NCBI RefSeq assembly: GCF_000372725.1
Contig: NW_005199926.1
Location: forward strand, 628,372-692,371
Direction of reading: 5' to 3'
DNA: 64,000 nucleotides
From: Emiliania huxleyi CCMP1516
Lineage: Eukaryota > Haptophyta > Isochrysidales > Noelaerhabdaceae
The notes beneath the pieces were generated by a model that saw nothing but the letters and a program-made list of their open reading frames with translations, did not search any database and had not been told where the DNA came from. Every line of letters begins with the position of its first letter. Position 1 is the first letter of the stretch. The translations under genes were made by a program, and so were the position numbers. Shown here piece after piece: positions 48,757-57,938 of the stretch.

Positions 48757-51700
48757 ATGAGCCGCGGCGTGCTGCTGCCCCTCTCGGCCGTGCTGCTGCT
48801 CCTCTCGTCCGTGGCGTCAACCTCTGCACTGCCCTCGCCGCCGCCACCGTCTCCTCCCCCGCCCGGCGCCGTCGCCATCGGCGACACAAACAAGGGTGGC
48901 ACCATCCCAGCCTACGTCGCGTCAGCGCCAACACCACCGCCGTCTCCGCCGTCTCCGCCGCTTCTGCCGTCGCCGCCGTCTTCTCCGCCGTCTCCACCAT
49001 CGCCGCCGCCGTACCCTCCAGCGCTCCCCGGCGCGACGTATGACATAGTCAGAGGCGACGGATCGGGCCGCCGACTCTACCCCGCCGCCCGCTCCGGAAG
49101 CCGCGCCAACCCCTTCCCGCCCGCCGACTGCAACTCCACCACGACGCAGACGGGCTGCATCGCGCTCCCGAGCACTCTGCCATCGCGAGTTGGAACGCTG
49201 CAACGGCCTGCTTGGGCTGGAACCCTGCACACCTCTCACCCCACATGCTTAACGCGCGAAAGCGGCGCCCGAGCATGTGACGACGGACTGCCCACTCTGC
49301 CTCGGACATCGGAACTTCCTGTGCACGGCGACGTCATTCGTGGTGAGCTCCAGCTTGCGGCAGAGGACCTTCCGGGTGGGAGCGTCACTCTTTTGCGGAC
49401 GACGTCGGTCGCGCTCGGGGACGTGAACGGAGATGGCAAAGTTGACATCGTCGTTGCCAACAGTCCTGCGGAACTATGGTACGCCGGCGTACCAAACCAG
49501 CTGCTGCTCGGCAGCGCGATGGGCGGTTTTGAGGAGGCGGTGACCCTTATGGGCGGGAGCTTAACCACTTTGTCAGTCGCGCTCGAAAGCGAGTCGCAGT
49601 ACTTTGATCGTGCGCAGCGAGGCTGTGTTGACTGCCCGGCGGCGGGCGTGCGCTTTGCCATTCTTTTGGGTATCGCTTTTGCTGCTGCAGGGGCAGGCGT
49701 TCTCTGCTACCTCGCACTGACCCGCGTTGCGATTCTCGGCCGTGCTGGAGCTCGCGCCGCGCACCGTCTCGCGCGCATCGAATTCAGCGTCGGCTTTCAG
49801 CCCAAGCTCAAGGTCCTGGTCAGCTTTTACCAGATTGGCGCAACGCTCGGCCCCGTGTATGGCGTGCGCCTCCATGAGAGCCTTACGCGCTGGACCAACA
49901 TTATCGACATATTCAGATTGGATGTTCTTGGTCTGACCTACCCGGCTGCGTGCCTCGGATCGATGCACACCCGGCTGCTGATCACCGCACTGTGGCCAAT
50001 TGTTGCGATATTGCTTGGCGCCGCCGCCCTTTCTTCCCACGCCATCGCGGTGTGGCTCTTATCTGGTCGCGCCGACATAGCCCGGCGCGACCTTGCTCGG
50101 GCAACGCTGGGCCGAATGCTCTACTTGGCCATCTTTGTAGTCTACCTCGTACTGCCCTCCGTCTCTCGCTCCATCTTCAAGGCGCGCCTGTGCGAGTCGT
50201 ATGACATAAACGTCTTCACCGGCGCGCGGCGCAGCTTCCTCGTGGCCGACCTCGACGTCCTCTGCAGCGACGACGACCCGGTGTTCCGCGGGCTGGGCGC
50301 GATATTTTGGGCCCTCTTTGGTGTCTGGCCGGTGCTCGCTCCGCTAACCTTCCTCGCGCTGCTACTCTCGATTCGCCCTGCGGTACGGGCGAAACGTATC
50401 AGCCCTCTCGCCCGAGCGTGTCGCTTCCTCTGGCGCGACTATGACGCGGACTTCCTCTTCTGGGAGGTGTGGCGGCATGCTGTGCTCCCCTAGTGCCAGA
50501 CATTGCTCTCGCGAGCCCTGCGCACGTCTACGTTAGGTGTTTGACCTCGCGCGCAAGCTCTTCCTCGCTTCGTTGGTGCTCTTCATCGACCAAGAGTACG
50601 GCTCGAGTAAGATGCTTCGCCTCGTCGTCGCCACCGTCGTCTCGGCCCTCTTCCTGGCCGCCCTCGCACTCGCCCGGCCCTTCAAGCGGTCCGATGATCT
50701 CTACCTCGCGTGCGTTGCAAACCTGCTGCTCACTTGCTGCTTCTGTCTTGGGACCGTGATTCAGCTCTGCGGCGAGGACAATGACCAGTGCTACCAGCTC
50801 GTCGGCCTCAACGACGCGCGCAGGGCCAGCGAGTTTGTCATCGGCCTAACGGCCGCGATGCTCGTCGCGTCACTGACAATCATCATCTTGAAAGCAGTCA
50901 CCGCCGTCACCGCGCCCACGCTTCGCCTCGTCGCCACCGGCCGCGCTCCGATCCTCGAACTGCCGTCCGGCTGCCACTTCCACGGCTTTATCTCTCACGC
51001 GTGGGGAACTGGTCAAGACCAGACGCACACTGTAGTGCGGCAGCTGCAGCTGTTGATGCCCGGCGTCCGGATCTGGCTAGACGTCGACAACTTGGACGAC
51101 GTGGGCAAACTCGAGGAGTCGGTGGCCGACTCGGCAACCTTCATCATCTTCCTGAGCGCCGGCTACTTTAGGAGCTGGAACTGTCGCCGCGAGCTGTATG
51201 CGGCGCTGGCCTCGAAGCGGCCGTTTATTGTTGTGCACGAAGCGGACACGGCCAAGGGAGGCGCCTCGATCCAGGCGCTCCGGGACGAGTGCCGCGAGAG
51301 CTGCGTCGAGGTCGCCCCACCTGCCTACCCCTCCTACAGCGGGCCAGACGAGGTGCTCGCGTGCGTATTTGACGAGGCGGATCCGATCGTGTGGGTGCGA
51401 GTGCACGATTTCCAGGTGGAGTCGCTCAAGGAGATCGCGCTGCGCATGCTTCGCCACACCCCGTACTACGCGCGACACAACAGCGAGCTCGCGCCGGGCG
51501 TCGCGGTGCCGGGCGAGGTTGGGCCGTTTGCCTTAAGCAGCCCAATCACTGTCCTTGTGTGTCGCGACAACAAGGGTGCCTTCGACGTGGCAAGGGAGGT
51601 CAAGGCGGTTGCGAGGGAGGGGCGAGGCTCTGCTGCGACCAATGCTGAGGCATTCACGATCCGCGAGGCGGATGACGCACTCGAGAGAGCCAATGCCGCA

Positions 51701-52582
51701 CCGCTCCAGGGGCGCGCCGTATTGCTGCTTTACCTGAACGAGAAGACCTTTCTTGACCCGTCCGGCACCGTCGCGCGCATCGTGCAAACGGCAATGGACC
51801 GTGGCATTGCCATCGCTCCAGTCGCCGAGCAGGACCCTGCCAGCGGCGGTTGCGCGTTTCGGCAGTTTTTTCAACAGACGCCGCAGGTGCTGCAGCAGCC
51901 GCCGTACAAGCTCTTCGACACGCTGGCCGTGCCGCTCTACCCTTCCTCGCAGCACCGCAAAGTGAGCCTACGCCACGTACTCCGAGGCATGGGCGCCCAA
52001 CCCCAAAGCGGCGGGGGAATGCGCAATGTGTTCACAGCCGCGGTGCTCTCGTGCGCACGGTGTCTGACGAGGAAGGACAGCAGAAGGATCGAACCAGCCG
52101 CAGCCGAGCCGCCTATAGATCGACAAAAGGTCGCTAGTCCCGGGGGAACGGCGTCGCTGCCCGAGCCTGCACCGCCTGAGGCTGCAACGCAGGGAGTCCC
52201 GACTCGAGCTGCGAGCTATGACGTGCAAGAGGAAGCGGACGCCCTCGCCCTGCACCGCGAGCGTGTGCTCAAGTCGTTGCGGTCCAGGCTGAACGCAACA
52301 CAGGTCGCTGACTCTTTGCATACCCGCCATCGCGATGCTCCGGCGCCGCCCTTACCCGGAGGCCGCTCGTCAAAGAGCCCACCGCGACTGCGTCCACCGC
52401 CCCCGCCGTCTGGGCCTTCTCGCGAGGGCTTAGCGCTTGAGCGCATCGCCCGCATCCGCACGGCACAAGAGAAGCGGCTGCAGGTCCGTGCAAATAGCTG
52501 CAAATCCGTGCTGGCTCACGCGGAGGGGGCAGGGGGACTTGCAAGGGGCGGGGGCGTGGAGGGCGAACCTCTTGCGGCCTAG
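48757..52582 (+). CDS. Receptor-like multi-pass membrane protein with VCBS/FG-GAP repeat and cytosolic TIR domain
   Basis: Two exons, 48757-50466 and 50537-52582 (70-bp GT-AG intron), 1251 residues. Order: signal peptide (LLPLSAVLLLLSSVAS, 1-26), SPPP-type linkers, a Ca2+-binding VCBS/FG-GAP loop (LGDVNGDGKVDIVVAN, about 220), about ten hydrophobic segments (about 300-710, for example FAILLGIAFAAAGAGVLCYL, LVVATVVSALFLAALALA, FVIGLTAAMLVASLTIII), then a TIR domain (about 717-850): FHGFISHAWGTGQDQT, VRIWLDVDNLDD, FIIFLSAGYFRSWNCRREL. The glutamate in SWNCRREL aligns with the catalytic Glu of NADase TIRs. A second alpha/beta region (SSPITVLVCRDNKGAFDVA) and a disordered tail follow. Looks like a sensor with an intracellular TIR output. 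Confidence 0.8.
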
Positions 52583-52844
52583 CGGGACCGAGTCAGTCAG
52601 TCAGTCAGTCAGTCAGTGTTACACACGTCCTAGCATGGACGACGGGGCACACGCACTCGCGGAACACACGGGGTATTACACACGAGCGAGAGAGGTAAAG
52701 AAATCTTTCAAACTGTGTGTGTGCCAGTCCGCGCCAGTCTGCGTCTTTCAAACTCGGTGTCGAACCACCAGCCCGACGCTCACTACAAGTGAGAGACACA
52801 AACAGGCTCACTGACCACACCGCCGTCCCCTCCTGGCACTCCAG
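52583..52844. repeat. Dispersed repeat family C and CAGT tetranucleotide repeat
   Basis: (CAGT)n at about 52590-52616. CTTTCAAACTCGGTGTCGAA followed by CCACCAGCCCGACGC at 52746-52784 is repeated at 62352-62390. Confidence 0.85.
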
Positions 52845-54652
52845 CATGCCCGCCTGCGTCGACATTCTCGCGCCGCTCCTCGCTGCCGGCGACCTCCACA
52901 CGGCCCGCTTTGCGGCTCTCGAGTATGCTATGCGGCCTGCCGCCAGCGCCGCGTCTCCCAGTCCTTGGCAGCAGCCGGCGGGCGGCACCGCGCTCGCAGC
53001 TTTTGACAAGGCTGCCGGCGACGAGTGTGGTGCCGCGTGGAGAGAGCTGCTCGACGAGTTCCTGCTCTCCGGAGAGCCAGCGCTCGCCACCGTTGCCGCG
53101 AAGCACTCGGCGCTGACACTGCCGCCTCCGCCACCGCCGTCCGCATCGCTCATCAGCATGGAGGACTATGATGCGTGCTGCTCATGGCTCGCTCGTGGAG
53201 GCGACGCGCCCCGGCGGTGTGGCGCGGCGTCGCCCGGCGGCAGCGGCTGCTCTCTCGCCAACGGCTCGACGGCTGCGTTGCTCTTGCCGATGCTGCGGGA
53301 GCCTCTAGTCAGTGTGATGCTACCGGGCCGACGCCTGCTACGCCTCGAGCAGGACAACCTTCCTGTGCCCCTTCGACGATCTCGCTGGGCTAATCTGGGC
53401 TAACTCTCGGCTAATCTCGCTGAATCAGGACGGCTTCCTGCGCCCCTTCGACGTCGCGACCGTCCTGTGGCCCGCAGGCTACCTGCTCGGACTCTGGGTG
53501 GCGGCGGAAGCGCGGCCAGGTAACCTGTAGCGCCGTCCCATCCCCGAGATGTAGCCGAGAGCCGATATTCAGCCGAGACGTATTGCAATAGCCGAGATAG
53601 GCCAGAGTCACTCAGCGCGCCCCAGAAACCGAGTCAGACCGGGTCAGCGAATCATTTCTGTAAATGCTTGGCAGGAGGTGGCTTGTCACGTGGCGAGCTG
53701 TGAACAGCGTCTCTTCACGGCTCGGCCTGTGAACAGGTGGGCTGCTGTGGCGGGGCGGCGACGGCGCAGAGAGCTGCCAGGTGGGGGGAGACGGAGGCGG
53801 CGGCGATGGCGATGGCGATGGGGATGGGGGTGGGGGTGGTGGTGGCAGCGGCGTTGGCGGCAGCAGGGCCGGCGGCGATGTCGGCGGCGGCGGAAGCGTC
53901 GCGCCTCCGCTCTCGGTCCTCAACTTGGGGGCGCGGCACTCGGCGCACGGGGCGTGAACGGCGTCTCTTCACACCTCCAGCCGTGAGCAGGTCCTCGACT
54001 TGGGATGCGGCACGGGCGCCGTGGCCTTGGCGGCCGCCGCTTCGCTCGGCGGCGGCGCTGTCGTGACCGCAACTGACCGCGAGAGTCGCTCTCTCGCTCT
54101 GGCGACCGCAAACGCGGCGCGGAACGGCCTCGAGGTGCGCCTCTCGCCCCTCGACTATGCGACCGACGAGGCGGTCGCCGCGTTTGCCGCAAGGCACGGC
54201 GTCACCGCACCCTCTCCTAGTACGGTCGAATGCAATACACCACTACACAACATGACGTCAGGCACGCCCCCTTCGACCTCGTTACCGGCGCCGCGCTGAT
54301 GGAGCTGTCGACCTCTCCGCGCCTCTGGTCAGTGCTTCGCGCCCTCACAGCGCCCGGCGGGGCAATCGGCGTCGCCGCCAACGACGCCGAGACCGCCGCC
54401 GATGCCACCGCCGCCGATGCCACCGCCGCCGATGCCACCGCGAGCACCGAGGTGGTCGGACACCAGCGGCGTCGGAGGCGGGGGAGCCTGGTCGCGCTAG
54501 CGCATACCGTCGGCGCCGTCGCGTCGCCGCCCGAAGGGAGCGGCTTCGTCGAGGTGGCAAGGGTGGCGGGGCTCGGCTTTGGGCTGCACACGCGGTGGAG
54601 CGAGAGCGAGTCGGACTTTGAGGTGGTGGTGGCGCGCCGGGTAAAAAAATAA
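52845..54652 (+). CDS. Class I SAM-dependent methyltransferase, FAM86/METTL21-like, multi-exon
   Basis: Begins about 52845 (MPACVDILAPLLAAGDLHTA). Supported blocks: DGFLRPFDVATVLWPAGYLL (from 53431), motif I VLDLGCGTGAVALAAA from the exon starting at 53991, VTATDRESRSLALATANAA (acidic motif II), then a GC-AG intron 54194-54261 joining FAAR/HAPFDLVTGAALMEL, ending FEVVVARRVKK at 54652. The RPFDxxxxLWPAGYxL lead-in resembles the (W)E/DxA-type lead of protein-lysine methyltransferases of the FAM86/METTL21 group. Exons between 53400 and 53915 are not fully resolved. Several introns start with near-copies of the following exon start. Confidence 0.65.
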
Positions 54653-54838
54653 GAAGCCATCTACCAAAAGGAACTGCATGTGCATGTGCCTCGTCATGTG
54701 GCATATGTGCACGATGCATGTGCATGTTGAGTTGTAGAGCGTGACTGACGCGGGGTAAAGTTAAAAGTACGGGCAGCGGCTGACGGCCTGTGTGCAAAAG
54801 GTGTACACCGGCCGCGGCTCTCGATCTCTCGACCTCGG

Positions 54839-55768
54839 TCAGGCCTGCTCCTGCAGGTACGCGAGCGCCTGGGCGAGGCCGAGCGTGGCGGCGCCAGGGG
54901 CGGCTGCGGCTCCCGCCCGGCCGAGAAACTCTCCCACATCCGCTGCGAACTCGTCTGCGGGCAGCTCTCCGCGCTCCTCGCAGGTCAGCATCAGCTCCCA
55001 CGCCTCTCGTAGCGGCAGGTGGCCCTCTGGCATGGCGGCGCTCGCCAAAAGGGACAGCCGGGCGAGCGCGGCCTCCCACCCAGCGCGCAGCTGCTGCTCA
55101 CGCTCCGCTGTCAGCAGCGGCGACTCCTCGCGGTACCACCGGTCGACGACTGCCCCAATGTGCCGCCCGACCACAGCCTCGTCGGGCGGCCGGCCGGCCG
55201 CCGCCTCTGCCCGCCGCATGACGCAGACGCTCGCCTGCTGCTCCACTCCTGGGAGGCGCAGCGCCGTGTGCCGCACCTCCCAGCCGAGCTCCGGGCAAGA
55301 TAGGACCGGAACGAGCAGCTCCGGCTTGCGGAACGAGACGACGACGTACACGCCACGAGGCGAGAGTAGCCACGAGCGCACATTGCAGAGGAGGCGCGCG
55401 GCGTCGTGCTCGACGATGGCGCAGTCCAGCATCCCCTTGTCCACGACAAGGTCGGCGAGACCTTGCGGGCAAGCGGATGCCAGCGAGTCGGCGTCGCACA
55501 CGTCGCACGTCGCCCACGCCACCCGCCGGTGCTCCGATCCGTGCTGGGTTCGCATGGTCTCCGCGGTATGCTGCTCCCGATCCAGGCCCAAAACGCTCTC
55601 GTAGAGCGAGCCGAGGTGCAGCGGCAGCGTGGAGTTGCCACATCCGACGTCCGCCACGCGTGCCGTGCGAGGCAGGCCCAGCGCCTCGGGCGTGAGGAGC
55701 GGCGCGAGCTTATCCCAGCCGGCGACCCACTCGAAGGTGCCGCGGCGCTCGTCGACCAAAGCAGCCAT
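54839..55768 (-). CDS. SAM-dependent methyltransferase, METTL13/EEF1AKMT4-like
   Basis: 309 residues from the ATG at 55768, intronless. Motif I is VADVGCGNSTLPLHLGS, with the GCGNS form characteristic of the METTL13/EEF1AKMT4 group; LGLDREQHTAETM supplies the acidic ribose contact, VAWATCDVCDAD motif II and ADLVVDKGMLDCAIV the DKGxLD motif. The later part (LLCNVRSWLLSPRGVYVVVSFRKPE) is the usual beta-strand/helix. A C-terminal helical extension (about 200-309) is not typical. Homologues methylate eEF1A; that substrate is inferred only from family. It is convergent with the methyltransferase that ends at 54652. Confidence 0.75.
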   Translation of the reverse strand: MAALVDERRGTFEWVAGWDKLAPLLTPEALGLPRTARVADVGCGNSTLPLHLGSLYESVLGLDREQHTAETMRTQHGSEHRRVAWATCDVCDADSLASACPQGLADLVVDKGMLDCAIVEHDAARLLCNVRSWLLSPRGVYVVVSFRKPELLVPVLSCPELGWEVRHTALRLPGVEQQASVCVMRRAEAAAGRPPDEAVVGRHIGAVVDRWYREESPLLTAEREQQLRAGWEAALARLSLLASAAMPEGHLPLREAWELMLTCEERGELPADEFAADVGEFLGRAGAAAAPGAATLGLAQALAYLQEQA

Positions 55769-56570
55769 TCAGGGTTCCCAATACCCGGGTACGGGTGGCC
55801 ATACCCTGGGTTTTAGGGTAGAAAACGCGGCGGCCTGTTTGCGCTAGTGTCAAAAATCCCGCGCCACTGCGGGCGAATGAAGAGACCTGCGCTGCACAGC
55901 CGTCTGCGCGCTGAAATTCTATACGGAATCGATACGGGGGGGGGGGGGGTTTAGCAATACCAAACAACTCTAACACTCACACGTAATTTGGGGCCTGGAG
56001 CCCTGTTCACGCGCGCGCGAGACGTGCAGACAGGGTTGCCAGGTGAGAGCGAATGGCGCGGTTCACGCCTCGCACAACAGAGAGAGAGATGCGCTCTGCA
56101 TGGTGGGACATAAAAGAGAGCGAGTACTTGGGCGAGTAGGCCGTGCGGTCGACGCTGCCGCGCGCGACTTTGCGCGCGAGGCGGCGCAGCTTGAGAACGG
56201 CGGTGGGCGAGAAGCCGCCGCCGAACGTCTCGTGGAGCAGCAGGTTGAAGTTGTTGCGCTTTGTTTTGTCGATACGTGGTACGTCTCTGAATCGCTCGTG
56301 GAGAGGAGCTACGGCCATTCTCCACTTGTGTTCGACGACGTCGTACATTGTTCGACGACGTCGAACACGATCGAGTAACCGCACGGACATTGCATGGGGC
56401 CAAGCCACCCTCATGTGACCGGACACTCGCGTCAATTGTCTCTGTGCGCATAACGTTTGTCTTCGGTCGTTGCATGGCCCGCGCGCGTGCGAACAGACAA
56501 AGTGCGAAAGGTCTCTCGAACAAAAGTGCGATAAAAAAATCTCGGGTCGCGGGCTACTCCGGGCTACGCC
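55769..56570. other. Repeat A copy plus decayed ORF
   Basis: Repeat A with its TTTAGCAATACC leader lies at 55949-56057. On the minus strand, about 56390-56045, a frame reads RNNFNLLLHETFGGGFSPTA then LSFMSHHAERISLSVV. It resembles a repeated algal protein fragment of unknown nature that I suspect is mobile-element derived; no complete gene. Confidence 0.4.
55949..56057 (+). repeat. Dispersed repeat family A, copy 4
   Basis: Leader TTTAGCAATACCAAACAACT, then GGGGCCTGGAGCCCTGTTCA, then the GAGACGTGCAGACAGGGTTG core and CCAGGTGAGAGCGAATGGCG. Confidence 0.88.
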
Positions 56571-56774
56571 ATGCCCGCCATGCCCGACGAGCCCGCCCAG
56601 ACGCCGCTGCGCACGCTGACCACGGCGCTCGCCCGCGCGGCGGCAGTCGTGGACTCCGTCTCTCCCACGCTGACGAAAATCTTCCACTACGGCCTGGTCC
56701 CGCTCGTGCTGCTCCTCGGCGTGCGCAGCGCCGAGCCGCGCCCAAGGCTGCTGGACCTGATCCTCCCCATGTGA
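56571..56774 (+). CDS. TOM7: Tom7-like mitochondrial import subunit
   Basis: 67 residues, intronless, ATG at 56571. The C-terminal half (KIFHYGLVPLVLLLGVRSAE then RPRLLDLILPM) matches the Tom7 signature: a single hydrophobic segment with a central Pro after an aromatic-Gly pair, then Leu-Gly and a Pro-rich end. Tom7 is a tail-anchored subunit modulating assembly of the TOM channel in the mitochondrial outer membrane. The N-terminal 35 residues are a variable cytosolic part. The length fits the family (55-75). Confidence 0.75.
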   Translation: MPAMPDEPAQTPLRTLTTALARAAAVVDSVSPTLTKIFHYGLVPLVLLLGVRSAEPRPRLLDLILPM

Positions 56775-57387
56775 TGCATCCACGCGTTGGAGTTTCTGTG
56801 CGCTATTAAGAGGCCTGAAAAGCAGTAGCGGGCGAATGCAGCAGTGAGCCGTCGTGATCGTGGCGTGCTCTAGCGCTGGTGGGCGCCGCACGCCCGATGT
56901 CTCATGTGAGTGGCGTCCGCGACGCGCCGCCTGCCATCTTTTCGTCCACCCCCTCTCCCATTCCGCGGCGTCGGCACTGTCCCGTACGTTAATTGTCAAT
57001 ATTTCACGCCGGCACCTCCGAGCTGCCCCGCGTGAGGCGACCCCGCGCGCCGCAGCGCATCTCTCGCGAGACTCGGCGCACGCGCCACACGCCCACGCCA
57101 GCGCATCTCAGACTCACTGATCACACGCGCGCCGGGGGGGGGGGGGGCGGCCGCGCGCGCCGTGACACCCTGCGCAGCAGACGCCAGACGTACACCAAAA
57201 CAGCCTGAGACTGCGAGCCCGAGAGGGCTACGCGGCTGTTGTCGGCCTGGCCACATACGACGCCCGCCCGCCCCGGGCGCCACTGTGGCTGTGTGGTCCG
57301 CGAGGGGCGTGGCGCGCGTGCTCACAGAGAGGGCGGGTGACTGGCGGCGCGGCCCGCCTTCTGCGCCCGGGCCAAACGCCTTCTGCG
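56775..57387. other. Convergent intergenic region
   Basis: A G-run at 57137-57148; otherwise nothing recognised. Confidence 0.4.
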
Positions 57388-57861
57388 TCAGAAGCCAAAC
57401 GCCTCCATCAGGTCATCGGCCGTCGCGTCGCCCCCGTGGACGTCCACCTCCGAGGCGTCAAACTTGTGCAAGCCGCCCGCCGCCTTCTTGCCCGACGCCT
57501 CGAGCTCCTGCATCTTCCGCACGCGCTCCTCCTCCACCGCGGCCGCCTGAAGGGCGGGGGCGGAGTGGAGAGCCGTGGCGTGCGTGCGCGCCGTGGCGGC
57601 CGCGCATCGGCCGGGCCGCTCGGCCACCTCCTTGGCCTTGCGCGCCAAATCCTCCTGCTTCTTCTTGAGGTCCTCCGCTTCGTCAAACGCGGGGGGCGCC
57701 GCCTCCGCCGCCGGCGCAACCGCCGCGGGCTGTGCGGCGGCGGGCGGCTGCGCGGCGGCCGCGGCGGCGAGCAGCGATGCGAGCGCCTCGAGCGGCTGCT
57801 CCGGCCGCTCGCGCGCCAGCGCGTTGAGTGCGTCGTTGAGCTGCGGCGTGATTGCGTCCAT
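57388..57861 (-). CDS. Dpy-30-motif protein with coiled coil (possible 3' part of the SerRS gene)
   Basis: 157 residues from the ATG at 57861. Residues 1-35 fit the Dpy-30 dimerisation motif (YMDAITPQLNDALNALARER, then PEQPLEALASLLAA; compare the general pattern Y-x(7)-L-x(6)-ERPxxPxxxLAxxL), found in COMPASS and ciliary or kinase-anchoring proteins. An Ala/Pro linker and a coiled coil (FDEAEDLKKKQEDLARKAKE then EEERVRKMQELEAS) follow. An in-frame 81-bp GT-AG intron (57627-57547) is likely, giving about 130 residues. The Tyr before Met1 and a TGTAG acceptor directly upstream suggest the coding exon may begin before the ATG, possibly joined to the SerRS 78 bp away. Confidence 0.6.
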   Translation of the reverse strand: MDAITPQLNDALNALARERPEQPLEALASLLAAAAAAQPPAAAQPAAVAPAAEAAPPAFDEAEDLKKKQEDLARKAKEVAERPGRCAAATARTHATALHSAPALQAAAVEEERVRKMQELEASGKKAAGGLHKFDASEVDVHGGDATADDLMEAFGF

Positions 57862-57938
57862 GTACCTACAGGACCGCACTCACTGAATGGATTCCACTCT
57901 CCCGGAACGAATCGGTCAAGTGACGTGTCTCCACGCAC

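Noticed and set aside
56007-56999. 330-residue minus-strand open frame
   Set aside because: Only a part near 56045-56390 looks protein-like; the rest is low complexity and overlaps repeat A and the Tom7 gene.
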